Part shown: in pieces, positions 8,920 through 18,687 of the stretch
How positions within the stretch are numbered: the first letter of the stretch is position 1
Layout: every line of letters starts with the position of its first letter
DNA from: an uncultured Bacteroidota bacterium
GTDB lineage: Bacteria > Bacteroidota > Bacteroidia > B-17B0 > Aurantibacillaceae
Length of the DNA: 64,000 bases
Reading direction: 5' to 3'
NCBI GenBank assembly: GCA_903834765.1
Contig: CAILKE010000030.1
Coordinates: 1 to 64,000, forward strand
Program-made: the position numbers and the translations under genes
Notes under the pieces: generated by a model
Told to the model about the DNA's origin: nothing
What the model saw: only the letters and a program-made list of their open reading frames with translations
Database searches by the model: none

Positions 8920-10023
8920 TTATAATCCAATAAATGGTTTTCGATCAATAAAACCTCCTCCAATTAAATCATCACCTTCGTATATAACTGCACTTTGCCC
9001 AGGCGCAATTCCAGTAGCTGATTCATGAAATACAATATTTAATTTATTATCTATCGTATTGATCGTGCTCAATCTTCCTGCATCTTTATAGCGAATCTTT
9101 GTGAGTGCTACATAATCATGAGGAAGAGCTGCGTATTTAATTAAATTAAAATCACGTACATTAATTTCCATTTCTTTTAAATCATCTAAATCTCCTAATA
9201 CAACCGTATTAGTTTCCGGAATAATTTCTTTTACAAAAACAGGATCGCCCATCGCTAAATCTAATCCCTTACGCTGTCCAATTGTATAAAACGGATAGCC
9301 TCGATGAGTGCCTACTTTTTTTCCTTTGTAAAAATAATCGCCGCCTTCTACTTTCGCTTCTAAATTAGGCAAACGATGTTTTAAAAATGCACGATAATCA
9401 TTATCCGGTACAAAACAAATGTCATAACTCTCGCTTTTGTTTGCCAAATCAATAAATCCAGCATCCTTGGCCATTTGCTTTATTTCAGGTTTTATATATT
9501 TCCCTAACGGAAACATAGTTCGTTGCAAACTATCTTGTCCTAATCCCCACAACACATAAGTTTGATCCTTAGTTTGATCAAGGCCTTTAAAAATCACTTT
9601 ACGATTATTTTCTTCTCTTACTTGCGCATAATGGCCTGTAGCTATGAATTCGCAGTCAAGCATATCGGCTCGTTTTAACAAAGCTTCCCATTTAATATGT
9701 GTATTACACAAAACACAAGGGTTTGGTGTGCGACCAGCTAAATATTCTTCAACAAAATTATTGATAATATGATCCCCAAATTCTCCGCGTATATCCAGAA
9801 TATAATGTGGAAAACCAAAAGTAACTGCCATCGAGCGAGCATCATTTATGCTATCTAAACTACAACAACCTGTTTCTTTTTTTGTACTACCTGATGTTTC
9901 GTAATCCCATGTTTTCATGGTAATACCAATTACTTCATAACCTTGCTCGTGTAACATCATAGCCGCTACTGAACTATCAATCCCCCCACTCATGGCCACT
10001 AATACTTTTCCGTGTTTACTCAT
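8920..10023 (-). CDS. mnmA: tRNA-specific 2-thiouridylase MnmA
   Basis: MnmA thiolates U34 in the wobble position of tRNA-Lys, -Glu and -Gln using ATP and persulfide sulfur. The ATP pyrophosphatase P-loop AMSGGIDSS is at the N-terminus. The catalytic cysteines are in NPCVLCN and SYDICFV, and GHYAQ plus TIGQRKGL are conserved. The ATG at 10023 gives MSKHGKVLVAMSGG, the usual start (367 residues); an in-frame ATG at 10056 would add eleven unconserved residues. It is a housekeeping cytoplasmic enzyme with no operon partner and faces the polysaccharide cluster tail to tail. Confidence 0.95.
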   Translation of the reverse strand: MSKHGKVLVAMSGGIDSSVAAMMLHEQGYEVIGITMKTWDYETSGSTKKETGCCSLDSINDARSMAVTFGFPHYILDIRGEFGDHIINNFVEEYLAGRTPNPCVLCNTHIKWEALLKRADMLDCEFIATGHYAQVREENNRKVIFKGLDQTKDQTYVLWGLGQDSLQRTMFPLGKYIKPEIKQMAKDAGFIDLANKSESYDICFVPDNDYRAFLKHRLPNLEAKVEGGDYFYKGKKVGTHRGYPFYTIGQRKGLDLAMGDPVFVKEIIPETNTVVLGDLDDLKEMEINVRDFNLIKYAALPHDYVALTKIRYKDAGRLSTINTIDNKLNIVFHESATGIAPGQSAVIYEGDDLIGGGFIDRKPFIGL

Positions 10024-10124
10024 TATTTTATTTGAATATGATTTTTTGAAGGACAACTAAATAATTTATCAATCCCTCAATATCATAATGTGTTTTATTA
10101 ATTATTACAAATTATAGTATACAA

Positions 10125-10913
10125 TTACTTTGTACCTTTTGCCTTCGTTTTAGTGCCGGAAGGCTTCGTGTCTTTTTTAACTTCAGTTTGTTTTTCAGTC
10201 TGAATTTTATTTTTATTAAAAAAATCTTCTGTTTCTTTTTTTGAAGCTAAATCTCCACCTAATTTATACAATTCCTTCTCTTTTATTTTTCCTGACGTTT
10301 CCTTATATATCCATGGGCCATTCTTACTTCCATTCTTATAATAACCAACCGCAGCTTCTATTCCATTCGGATAGTAATACGTATTTTTACCTTCCATTTT
10401 CCCATTTACATAATTACCTTCTCCCTTTATACTTTTTTTATCAAAATATTGCTTAAAAGCTCCATCTAATTGTCCGTTTTTAAAATTGTATTCTTCACTA
10501 ACAATTCCGTCTGGAAAATACACATAAGATTTTCCATTCTTTTTACCTTTCAAAAATGATTCTTGTGAAATTAATATGCCTTTATCATCAAAATAATTCC
10601 AAACAGAATCTTTGTCTTCACCTATATATTTTCCAGCGGCCATTTTCTTTCCATTCAAATGATATAGCGTAGCGTATGCAAATTTTCCATCTTGCACAAA
10701 ATTCATTTTAGCCTTAATTGAGTCATTGATATTATAATATTTAAATAATCCTTGAGGCTTATCATCTTTAAATAATCCTTCGTAAACTAACTTATTAGTT
10801 TTATCATTTTTCTTTTTCCAATAACCTTGTTTCTTACCTGATGCATCGATAGTTTGGCTATGATACTTTTGAGATATAACTAAACTTAGTATTATTAAAA
10901 TAAATTTAAACAT
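10125..10913 (-). CDS. Secreted MORN-repeat protein (YwqK-like)
   Basis: The protein (262 residues) starts with a hydrophobic signal peptide of about 19 residues (MFKFILIILSLVISQKYHS) and then has a string of degenerate 22-24 residue MORN repeats of the form GxWxYYxxxG or YPDGxxxxxxxYKNG from about residue 25 to 215. The tail is Lys/Thr-rich and low complexity. Such proteins, often labelled YwqK family antitoxin, are abundant in Bacteroidota and have no firmly known function; the antitoxin label should not be taken literally, as no toxin gene is adjacent. A TAACTTTG box lies 35 bp upstream on the same strand. Confidence 0.8.
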   Translation of the reverse strand: MFKFILIILSLVISQKYHSQTIDASGKKQGYWKKKNDKTNKLVYEGLFKDDKPQGLFKYYNINDSIKAKMNFVQDGKFAYATLYHLNGKKMAAGKYIGEDKDSVWNYFDDKGILISQESFLKGKKNGKSYVYFPDGIVSEEYNFKNGQLDGAFKQYFDKKSIKGEGNYVNGKMEGKNTYYYPNGIEAAVGYYKNGSKNGPWIYKETSGKIKEKELYKLGGDLASKKETEDFFNKNKIQTEKQTEVKKDTKPSGTKTKAKGTK

Positions 10914-10947
10914 AATATTGACTTTTTTATATAATTCTTTTAGTTCA

Positions 10948-10955
10948 CAAAGTTA
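10948..10955 (-). promoter_or_regulatory. Candidate -7 promoter box (TAACTTTG) for the MORN-repeat gene
   Basis: Read on the minus strand this is TAACTTTG, a match to the Bacteroidota -7 consensus TAnnTTTG, placed so that transcription would start about 28 nt before the ATG. No clear TTTG -33 element sits at the expected distance, so the call rests on the -7 box alone. Confidence 0.35.
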
Positions 10956-11155
10956 CACTATCTAATAATAAAAAAGGAGTTTAATATGATTATTTCTAAT
11001 ATATTTTGTAATAAAACCCTTGCTAATTATAGTGTAGTATACGTCAACAAATTTTTAATAAAAAAATATCTAAAAAAATCACAAAATATATAATTGCCTC
11101 ATTAAAGAGAGAAAGAAAACTAGTAACTTTAAGTGAACCTCTTCATTATATAACC

Positions 11156-11755
11156 ATGAAAAAAATCCATATTTTATTAATCGTTACTGTTAGTTTTTTA
11201 CTAACTACTAATTTTAAACAAACTACAACCTACAAGGATGGCGATATCATTTTTCAAACCACGAGTGGATCCACAGGAAAAGCTATTCAACTTGGCACAC
11301 ACAGTATTTACAACCATTGTGGCGTTTTATTTTTCGAAAATAATACCTGGATGGTTTATGAAGCCGTTCAACCAGTTAGTAAAATATCACTAACCCAATT
11401 TAATGATCGAGGCAAAGGCGTGGTAAAGCGTTTAAAAAATGCGGATAGCATTTTAACTAAAAAAGCCATTGATAAACTTAAAGCCATGTTTAAAACATAC
11501 GAAAATAAAAATTATGACGAGGCCTACAATTGGAGCGATGATAAAATATACTGTAGTGAATTGGTTTATAAATTATACTTTAACGCTTTGCAGATCCAAC
11601 TATGTAAACCAAGAACTTTAGGTGATTTTGATTTAAGTAATTCTTTAGTAAAAGAAAAACTAAACGAAAAGTATGGTAATCACATTCCTTTGAATGAACC
11701 AATGGTGGCTCCATCAGACATTTTTAACTCAAGTATTTTAGACTTTCTCAAATAA
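11156..11755 (+). CDS. YiiX/YebB-like permuted NlpC/P60 cysteine hydrolase
   Basis: The 199-residue protein has a short N-terminal hydrophobic stretch (residues 4-18) consistent with export. The permuted papain-like catalytic set is visible: H54 in YNHCGVLF, E69 in VYEAVQP and C133 in YCSELVYK, with DGDIIFQ before them. In the YiiX/YebB group the cysteine comes after the histidine, as here. Family members are thought to hydrolyse amide or ester bonds in cell-wall or lipid-linked substrates, but this branch is uncharacterised. It stands alone between a divergent MORN gene and a hairpin terminator. Confidence 0.82.
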   Translation: MKKIHILLIVTVSFLLTTNFKQTTTYKDGDIIFQTTSGSTGKAIQLGTHSIYNHCGVLFFENNTWMVYEAVQPVSKISLTQFNDRGKGVVKRLKNADSILTKKAIDKLKAMFKTYENKNYDEAYNWSDDKIYCSELVYKLYFNALQIQLCKPRTLGDFDLSNSLVKEKLNEKYGNHIPLNEPMVAPSDIFNSSILDFLK

Positions 11756-11792
11756 TAGAATAACATTTTAAAATTTAATCTTTCATTTAATA

Positions 11793-11837
11793 AAAAACCT
11801 CAACATTCACATTAATTAAGTGAATATTGAGGTTTTT
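11793..11837. terminator. Long bidirectional hairpin terminator
   Basis: AAAAACCTCAACATTCAC pairs with GTGAATATTGAGGTTTTT across a 9-nt loop, giving an 18-bp stem with one mismatch and A/T tracts at both edges. It separates the convergent YiiX-like and DUF349 genes and can serve both. Confidence 0.87.
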
Positions 11838-11856
11838 ATTTGTTAATAAATTAAAG

Positions 11857-13593
11857 CTACTTACCAACAGCCATTTCTACAGGCTTTAATTTATTGAGCT
11901 CTGCAATAACCATTTTTCGTTTTTCTGCAAAATCTGAAATTTTAAGTTTTTCAGCAGCAATTTTATCTTCAATTTCTTTTAAGAATGGATTAACGCCTTT
12001 GCTTGATGTTTTAAAGAAACCTAAATTATTATCATACGTTTTCATGCGATCATTTACCTCATCTATTTGTTTTTTCAAATAGTCGGCTTCTTTTTTCAAA
12101 GCAATTTCAGGGTTTTCTCCATTTATAAAACGCTCTAATTTTGTTTTAAATTGCATCATGAATTTTTCATTCACACTCACATTCATTTTATCGTACAACT
12201 CATCTAAACGATTATAAAACGCATCGTTTATTCGTTTTTTATCTTTCAAAGGAACCATACCTGCCGCGCTCCAATCTGCAGAAAACTGTTTTAAGGCTAC
12301 ATGATTTTCAGATAAATTTTCTGATAAATTAAAGTCTAACAATTGTTTCAATAATGCCTCTTTTGCCACTAAGTTTGTTTCAAAGGCTGAATCTGCTGCA
12401 GCAAAATGAGCTTTCTTGGCATCAAAGAAATGATTGCAAGCCGAACGGAAATTATTAAATAATTTTGTTTCATCTCCACCAGCATGTGCAGCTTTTTTCC
12501 AAGCATCTTGCAATTTAATTAAGGCTAAACCTGTTTTTTGCCAGTCTTTACTATCTTTTAAAGCAAGTGCTTTATTTATTAGATCTTGTTTAATTGCTTT
12601 TATTTCGCTCATCTTTTCATGATGAGCGCTAAAAAACACTTTCTTCTTTTCGAAAAATACATCACATAATGCTCTAAACTCTGCCCAAACTTTATCGTTT
12701 TCTTTTTGATTCGCTCTACCAACTCCCTTCCACTCAGTTTGTATTGCTACTAAATCATTCGTTAAATTATTCCAAGCATTGCCCGTTGCGGTTTCAGATT
12801 TTGTAATAATTTCTTTTATTTTTTCAAGAAGATCTTTTTTCTGAGTCAGATTAGCTTCCTTTTCTTCTTCAAGAGAATTATAGTGCGCTTTTAATTTAGA
12901 ATATGCTTCTTCCAAAGCAGCTCTGAAACCGCCCTTTAATTCATCCCATTTGTCATTAGGTACAGGTCCAATATCTTCCCAATCATTACGATATATTTTA
13001 ATTAAGCGCTCTGCTTCCTTAATATTGGTTTGCTCTTTAATACCTTTAATTTTTTCAAGTAATTCTGTTTTTAATTCATAGTTACGCTTCAAATCATGCT
13101 CTTGTAATTGCTTAGATAAACTTAATTTATAATTAAATTCTTCAATTGCTTTACTATAGTCTGCTTGGATTTCTTTGTATTTATGAGGCGATACAGCTCC
13201 CGTTATTTTCCAAAGTGCTTGCAACTCAACTAATTTTTTGATGGCAGCTCCAATGTTATCACTAACCTGACTTAAATCATTTATTTTAGAAACAATCTCT
13301 TTACGAATTTCTAAATTTTTTGTCTGCTCAATGGCTATTTTAGCATCATCCTCTTTTTTCTTTTTCTCGAATTTTTCAAATAGAACAGCAATTTTTACAT
13401 CATCGGGATGTTTAGTATATTCAAATTCTTTTGCTTTACCACCTTCATCAACAAAGGTTTGTTTAGCAGTTTCAAATTCAGCTGTCCACAATTTTTGATA
13501 CTCTTTTTGCAGAGCGCGCATTTGGTGAGCAACAGCACTAGCATCAGGTTGACTGAGCATCTCTTCTAGTTTAATAATAATCGTTTGTTTCAT
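11857..13593 (-). CDS. DUF349 domain-containing protein
   Basis: The 578-residue protein is highly charged, alpha-helical and without signal peptide or membrane spans. It contains about five or six copies of the DUF349 pattern, recognisable by W-x5-K/R and a following F-x-x-FDAKK or F-x-AALEEAYSK segment (for example WKGVGRANQKENDKVWAEF, WEDIGPVPNDKWDELKGGF). Many Bacteroidota carry one such long protein. Its function is not known; the repeats look like helical bundles that may bind nucleic acid or proteins. It is monocistronic, bounded by a terminator on its 3' side. Confidence 0.88.
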   Translation of the reverse strand: MKQTIIIKLEEMLSQPDASAVAHQMRALQKEYQKLWTAEFETAKQTFVDEGGKAKEFEYTKHPDDVKIAVLFEKFEKKKKEDDAKIAIEQTKNLEIRKEIVSKINDLSQVSDNIGAAIKKLVELQALWKITGAVSPHKYKEIQADYSKAIEEFNYKLSLSKQLQEHDLKRNYELKTELLEKIKGIKEQTNIKEAERLIKIYRNDWEDIGPVPNDKWDELKGGFRAALEEAYSKLKAHYNSLEEEKEANLTQKKDLLEKIKEIITKSETATGNAWNNLTNDLVAIQTEWKGVGRANQKENDKVWAEFRALCDVFFEKKKVFFSAHHEKMSEIKAIKQDLINKALALKDSKDWQKTGLALIKLQDAWKKAAHAGGDETKLFNNFRSACNHFFDAKKAHFAAADSAFETNLVAKEALLKQLLDFNLSENLSENHVALKQFSADWSAAGMVPLKDKKRINDAFYNRLDELYDKMNVSVNEKFMMQFKTKLERFINGENPEIALKKEADYLKKQIDEVNDRMKTYDNNLGFFKTSSKGVNPFLKEIEDKIAAEKLKISDFAEKRKMVIAELNKLKPVEMAVGK

Positions 13594-13813
13594 TTGTACG
13601 TTATACGTTGTTATTTAATCTCATAAAAATAAAGTAATTTTTTATGTATAAAAACTTTCTGAGACTTTTTTTAGAAAAATTATTTACTTATGTGTTTTGA
13701 TTAATCTCATTTAAAATGAATTAAATGACTAACCTACTGATTAATTTTTTATGCGAACAAAAATTAATTTATTATGTAGTAATGGGAAATAAATCTATTT
13801 TTTTCAAAAACAG

Positions 13814-15823
13814 TTATTTACTGATAATGAACTCAACCCTTCTGTTTAACTGATGAAGTGCCTCATCACAGGTATTATCTATACAATTATTTACTAATTG
13901 TGTTTTACCTTTTGCCTCTATTTTAATAATACGTTTTTTAGTAATTCCATGATTTATCAAATAATTCTCGACAGCAACAGCTCTTTGCTTTGACAACAAA
14001 TTATTGTAATTATCAGAAGCTCTAGCATCTGTATTACCAATTAAATGGATCATTAACATTGGATATTTTTTTAGAACTTCTAAATTCTTAACTAAAATAA
14101 ATTCAGCATCAGATCTCACAGCAAAGTTATTTAAATCAAAATAAATTGGTGTTACGTCAAAACCTAAAGCTATTAATTGTGCTTTCGTTAGCTGTCCTGA
14201 AAGAGTATTGATATCAATCTCTTTGGGAGGTAAAGAATCTTTAGGATGTATTTTAATTTCAGAAACAATTTGTTTACATGACACTAAGGGTTCTACGCAG
14301 CTATCACACCAACTTACAACTCTTAATTTAATAGTGTAGGTTCCATTTGTTTTAAAATCATAATTAATGATATCGCCTTTTACAATGTTTGTATCTTCAC
14401 CCACAATCCATGAATAATCAAGCACTTTGTTTTTAATGACATCGTTCAATTCAAAGGCAAATTGCTTCTTAAAGTCATGTGGATCTTTATCAATTAAAGT
14501 AATATTAATCAATTCACTTTCGGTATTTGGACATACTTTGAGGCTTGCAGGATTAAAATTTATTTTATAAATATCCATATCTCCTTTTCCTCCCATTCTA
14601 TTTGAAGCAAAATATCCTGATTGATTATCTAAAGTATTTGTGTAAAAAATATCATGTCCTACTGAATTGATTGGTTTTCCCATATTTACAGGCTCTGTCC
14701 AATTTCCATTCACAAAAGTTGATTTATAAATATCATAACTACCATATCCTATATTTCCATTAGATGAAAAGTATAATGTATTGCCATCATCAGAAATAAA
14801 AGGCGAGTCTTCGTCCAACGCTGTGTTGATGGTTGTTCCCAAATTTTCAGGATTTCCCCAAGTACCGTCATCATTTTTATTTACTTTATAAATATCATTT
14901 CCTCCTACTCCACCTTTAACCTCTTCGCTTGTAAAATAAAGAGTTTTACCATCTTTTGTTAAACATGCATGATTTTGATAATAATCTAAATTTACTTTTT
15001 TCGATAATTTTTTTGGTTCATTCATTTCCTTACTCATTTCAGTTTCGTATAATTTACTATTACGATATACGAATAATTTTTTGCCATCAGGACTCATAGA
15101 AACAATAGATTCATGTCCTTTTTTGAAAGCAGATTTTAAATACAAATCAGGAATAGTATAACGACGTGGGGCACTAAAACCTCCATTTTCATATTTAGAC
15201 GAATACATACTTTCGAAATATTTCCCGTCCAAGGAATTTACTTTTTCTTTTTTATCATCCTTCCGTTTAGAAGTAAAAATTAAATCATTGGTTGAAGAAA
15301 TAACAGGAACATATTCAGGAGCCTTTGTATTTATTTTTGATCCCAAATTAGCAATATAATATACTTTAGGATCTACCGTTTCAGTGTGCGATTTGGCATA
15401 ATTACATGATTCAATTCTATTTTCCAACTCAAGTTTAAATCGCTTATTATCCTCTTCCAAAGCATCATAGCGTTTCATTTTATTATAGTTGACTAGCGCT
15501 TTATCAAACTGCTCATGATGATGATATGTTTTTCCCAAAGCGAAGAACATATCCTCTAAGGTATCTTTCGGACTCAATTTTTCTGCTTTTTCAAGATACG
15601 GCAGGGCCTCTTCATAATTACCCATAAATTCAGATAAAGTAATTCCTAAACCTATGTTAGCATTATAACTATTACTATCAATTGCGTATGCCTTCAAATA
15701 ATATTCACGTGCCTTGAATAAATTCCCCTTAGTTGTTTGTTTTCCTGCTTTCCGTATATTCTTATTTAATGGAGAGCATGCAAAAACAAAAAGTCCTAAT
15801 ATTAATAGAAAAAAATATCTCAT
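13814..15823 (-). CDS. PorE-like outer-membrane lipoprotein: TPR, PD40 beta-propeller and OmpA domain
   Basis: The protein is 669 residues. It opens with a lipoprotein signal peptide and lipobox FVFAC (Cys 16). Residues about 25-145 form TPR-like helices. From about 160 to 420 there are PD40/WD-like propeller blades with repeated FTSKR, YFSSNGN, YFASNR and GxxDIYK motifs. A PKD-like segment (about 435-530) follows, and a C-terminal OmpA peptidoglycan-binding domain (about 550-669) has GNTDARASDNYN, LSKQRAVAV and NRRVEF. This order and length match PorE of the type IX secretion system, which tethers the PorK/N ring to peptidoglycan. Bacteroidota carry several paralogues, so the PorE identity is likely but not certain. 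Confidence 0.78.
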   Translation of the reverse strand: MRYFFLLILGLFVFACSPLNKNIRKAGKQTTKGNLFKAREYYLKAYAIDSNSYNANIGLGITLSEFMGNYEEALPYLEKAEKLSPKDTLEDMFFALGKTYHHHEQFDKALVNYNKMKRYDALEEDNKRFKLELENRIESCNYAKSHTETVDPKVYYIANLGSKINTKAPEYVPVISSTNDLIFTSKRKDDKKEKVNSLDGKYFESMYSSKYENGGFSAPRRYTIPDLYLKSAFKKGHESIVSMSPDGKKLFVYRNSKLYETEMSKEMNEPKKLSKKVNLDYYQNHACLTKDGKTLYFTSEEVKGGVGGNDIYKVNKNDDGTWGNPENLGTTINTALDEDSPFISDDGNTLYFSSNGNIGYGSYDIYKSTFVNGNWTEPVNMGKPINSVGHDIFYTNTLDNQSGYFASNRMGGKGDMDIYKINFNPASLKVCPNTESELINITLIDKDPHDFKKQFAFELNDVIKNKVLDYSWIVGEDTNIVKGDIINYDFKTNGTYTIKLRVVSWCDSCVEPLVSCKQIVSEIKIHPKDSLPPKEIDINTLSGQLTKAQLIALGFDVTPIYFDLNNFAVRSDAEFILVKNLEVLKKYPMLMIHLIGNTDARASDNYNNLLSKQRAVAVENYLINHGITKKRIIKIEAKGKTQLVNNCIDNTCDEALHQLNRRVEFIISK

Positions 15824-16041
15824 AGTTTAAAAATTTATTAAAGATAAAAATATATTTCCATTATATTAATAATCCTAAAGTTTGAGAAAAAATAAACCAC
15901 AAGTTTAGCCTGAAGTTAGCAAAGTCTAATTCATTAAACCTATATGTCAGCTTTAAGTAATAATGCTGAATGAAAAATTTGCTTGTTTATATATTTCGTA
16001 AAAAAACATGTTATTATTAACCTATTACTAATCAAAACCAT

Positions 16042-16049
16042 TAATTTTG
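16042..16049 (+). promoter_or_regulatory. TAATTTTG box immediately upstream of the DUF4293 gene
   Basis: This matches the TAnnTTTG -7 consensus but ends only 4 bp before the ATG at 16054. If it is used, the transcript would begin at or next to the start codon and be leaderless. No -33 TTTG is seen at standard spacing, so a chance match is quite possible. Confidence 0.25.
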
Positions 16050-16053
16050 TATT

Positions 16054-16500
16054 ATGATACAACGAAAACAATCCCTTTTTTTATTAGCTGTATTTCTTAT
16101 AGCTATATTGATGATTTTTATACCATTCCAAATCCTATTAACAAGCGGAGAGAGTTGGAACATTACTTTAATTGCTGGTAATAGTTGGATTATTTTAAAT
16201 TCTAACATGTATTATCCCAATATTTTGAATATACTAATTATTATCTTGTCTATTTTTGCAGTTTTCAAATATAAAAATCGTCCTTTACAATATAAACTTT
16301 CCAATATTATTGCTTTATTGAATATTTTTATGGTCGGTTTGTTCTTTTTATTACCATTCACTAATACTAATCCTGGAGAAAGTATCAAATATGCATTTGG
16401 AGCCTTTTTACCAATTTTAAGTATGGGTTTTGCGTTTTTAGCCGCTCATTTTATAAAAAAAGACGAGCAATTAGTTAGAAGCGCTGATCGTATTAGATAA
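16054..16500 (+). CDS. DUF4293 integral membrane protein
   Basis: The 148-residue protein begins MIQRKQSLFLLAVFLIA, the conserved DUF4293 N-terminus, and has four hydrophobic segments (about residues 7-25, 48-66, 80-100, 108-128) with a charged C-terminal tail. The family is restricted to Bacteroidota and has no known function. It stands alone here, divergent from the PorE-like gene and about 240 bp upstream of accB. Confidence 0.85.
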   Translation: MIQRKQSLFLLAVFLIAILMIFIPFQILLTSGESWNITLIAGNSWIILNSNMYYPNILNILIIILSIFAVFKYKNRPLQYKLSNIIALLNIFMVGLFFLLPFTNTNPGESIKYAFGAFLPILSMGFAFLAAHFIKKDEQLVRSADRIR

Positions 16501-16710
16501 ATTCTACTATTCTTTATTCATACAATTTCGCTTTTGTATGATTCAAAATCTCATAAGTCTCAGATTAAAAATCAATGAAGTGAAACAAGTTTTAAGTGGT
16601 TTTTATCAATCATCTAATTTTATATTGTTGATAAACAGGTGTTTTTTTAAACATTTAACCACTTTTTGATTAAAAACTAATCATTTTTAATAGTTTTTGT
16701 TAAAAAATGA

Positions 16711-16718
16711 TACTTTTG
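16711..16718 (+). promoter_or_regulatory. Candidate -7 promoter box (TACTTTTG) for accB-accC
   Basis: TACTTTTG fits the Bacteroidota TAnnTTTG -7 box and would place the transcript start about 20 nt before the accB ATG. A TTTTTG lies 11 bp upstream, closer than the usual 17-23 bp, so the -33 element is not convincing. Confidence 0.4.
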
Positions 16719-16743
16719 TCCCCACTAACTAAAACAATAAAAA

Positions 16744-17241
16744 ATGAAATTAACCGAAATTCAAGATTTAATTAAATTTGTTTCAAAGAGCGGAGTGAAT
16801 GAAGTTGAATTAGAAACTAAAGAAGTTAAAATTGTTATCCGTACTGGTAAACAGGCGGCTCCTGTGGTTTATCAATCTGCGCCACAGCAACAATACATGC
16901 AAGCACCAGTTCAACAAAACATGGCAATTCCTGCTTTAGAAGCTGTTGCTCCCGTTGCTGCTACTCCTGCGACCCCTGCAGCAAATGCTGCTGAAGCTAA
17001 ATACATCACTATCAAATCACCAATGATTGGTACATTTTACCGTTCACCTGGTCCAGATAAGGCTGTGTTTGTAAATGTAGGTGATGAAGTTGAAGTTGGT
17101 AAGCCTGTTTGCATAATCGAAGCGATGAAATTATTTAACGAAATTGAAAGCGAAATCAAAGGTAAAATCGTTAAAGTATTAGTAAACGATGCTACTCCAG
17201 TAGAATACGATCAACCTTTATTCTTAGTAGATCCTTCTTAA
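16744..17241 (+). CDS. accB: Biotin carboxyl carrier protein of acetyl-CoA carboxylase
   Basis: The 165-residue protein has the expected layout: an N-terminal helical part (1-40), an Ala/Pro/Gln-rich linker (about 41-90) and a C-terminal biotinyl domain. The biotin-accepting lysine is in EAMKLFNEIE near residue 129, and SPMIGTFYRSPGP opens the domain. It carries the carboxylated biotin between biotin carboxylase and the carboxyltransferase in malonyl-CoA synthesis. accC follows in the same direction after 85 bp. accA and accD are not in the window. Confidence 0.95.
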   Translation: MKLTEIQDLIKFVSKSGVNEVELETKEVKIVIRTGKQAAPVVYQSAPQQQYMQAPVQQNMAIPALEAVAPVAATPATPAANAAEAKYITIKSPMIGTFYRSPGPDKAVFVNVGDEVEVGKPVCIIEAMKLFNEIESEIKGKIVKVLVNDATPVEYDQPLFLVDPS

Positions 17242-17326
17242 TTAGTTTAATATTTAACGTTCGATATTTCCTGTTTCTTGTTATTTTAACATTAAACATG
17301 AAACATCAAACTTCAAACCTAAAAAA

Positions 17327-18670
17327 ATGTTTAAAAAAATATTAATTGCCAATCGTGGCGAGATTGCTTTACGTGTGATAAGAACATGTAAGGAAATGGG
17401 AATCAAAACCGTTGCTGTATATTCTACAGCAGATAAAGATTCCTTACACGTAAAATTTGCGGATGAAGCAGTTTGTATAGGGCCACCTCCAAGTAAAGAC
17501 AGCTACCTAAGTATGTCGAATATTATTGCAGCAGCAGAAATTACAAACGCAGATGCTATTCATCCGGGGTACGGTTTCTTAAGTGAAAACGCTAAGTTCT
17601 CTGAAATTTGCCGTCAAAACAATATTAAATTTATTGGCGCTTCTCCTGAAATGATTAATCAAATGGGAGACAAAAGTAACGCCAAAGCAACAATGATTGC
17701 TGCAGGTGTGCCATGTGTGCCAGGTTCAGTAGGTTTATTAGAAAGTGTTGAGCAAGGAAAAGAATTAGCTAAAGATATTAAATATCCTGTTATCATTAAA
17801 GCGACTGCCGGTGGTGGTGGAAAAGGAATGCGTATCATTTGGAAAGAGGAAGATTTTCAAGGTTCTTGGGATAGTGCTGTTCACGAAGCAACTGCTGCTT
17901 TTGGTAACGGTGCTATGTATATGGAAAAATATATAGAAGAACCTCGCCATATCGAAATTCAAATTGTAGGTGATGCACATGGTAAAGCTTGTCACTTAAG
18001 TGAACGTGATTGTTCTGTACAACGTCGCCATCAAAAATTGGTTGAAGAAACACCTTCTCCATTTATGACTCCTGAATTGCGTGAAGCAATGGGTGATGCT
18101 GCTGTAAAAGCTGCTTTATCTATTGGTTACGAAGGCGTAGGTACTATTGAGTTTTTGGTTGACAAACACCGGAATTTCTATTTTATGGAAATGAATACTC
18201 GTATTCAGGTAGAGCACCCAATTACAGAAGAAGTAATTAACTACGACTTAATACGCGAACAAATTTTAGTAGCAGCGGGTGTGCCTATTAGCGGCAAAAA
18301 CTACTATCCACAATTACATGCTATTGAGTGCCGTATTAATGCTGAAGATCCATTTAAAAATTTCGCACCATCGCCAGGAATAATTACAACCTTGCATACA
18401 CCAGGCGGACATGGGATACGCGTAGATTCACATGTATATAGTGGCTACCGCATACCACCAAACTATGATAGTATGGTAGGTAAATTAATTACCGTGGCTC
18501 AAACCCGCGAAGAAGCGATTGCTAAAATGCATCGCGCGTTAAGTGAGTATGTAATTGAGGGCGTTAAAACTACTATTCCTTTCCACATTAAATTGATGCA
18601 AAACGAAGATTTTAAAGCTGGCAATTATACCACTAAGTTTATGGAAACTTGGGATTTTAATAACGCTTAA
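17327..18670 (+). CDS. accC: Biotin carboxylase subunit of acetyl-CoA carboxylase
   Basis: The 447-residue length is standard. N-terminal [20 protein letters not shown], the [11 protein letters not shown] segment, the ATP-grasp glycine loop [12 protein letters not shown], the [12 protein letters not shown] segment and the [15 protein letters not shown] motif are all present, with the catalytic Arg and Glu residues intact. It carboxylates biotin on AccB with ATP and bicarbonate. It is the second gene of the accBC unit and is followed by a clear terminator at 18688-18715. Confidence 0.96.
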   Translation: MFKKILIANRGEIALRVIRTCKEMGIKTVAVYSTADKDSLHVKFADEAVCIGPPPSKDSYLSMSNIIAAAEITNADAIHPGYGFLSENAKFSEICRQNNIKFIGASPEMINQMGDKSNAKATMIAAGVPCVPGSVGLLESVEQGKELAKDIKYPVIIKATAGGGGKGMRIIWKEEDFQGSWDSAVHEATAAFGNGAMYMEKYIEEPRHIEIQIVGDAHGKACHLSERDCSVQRRHQKLVEETPSPFMTPELREAMGDAAVKAALSIGYEGVGTIEFLVDKHRNFYFMEMNTRIQVEHPITEEVINYDLIREQILVAAGVPISGKNYYPQLHAIECRINAEDPFKNFAPSPGIITTLHTPGGHGIRVDSHVYSGYRIPPNYDSMVGKLITVAQTREEAIAKMHRALSEYVIEGVKTTIPFHIKLMQNEDFKAGNYTTKFMETWDFNNA

Positions 18671-18687
18671 TTTTTATAATACACTAT

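Noticed and set aside
10125-10913. Calling the MORN-repeat protein an antitoxin with a partner toxin
   Set aside because: No toxin-like gene is adjacent, and the YwqK antitoxin label is widely applied to MORN proteins without evidence.
16694-16718. A complete -33/-7 promoter pair before accB
   Set aside because: The TTTTTG and TACTTTTG elements are only 11 bp apart, shorter than the 17-23 bp spacing known for Bacteroidota, so only the -7 box is listed.
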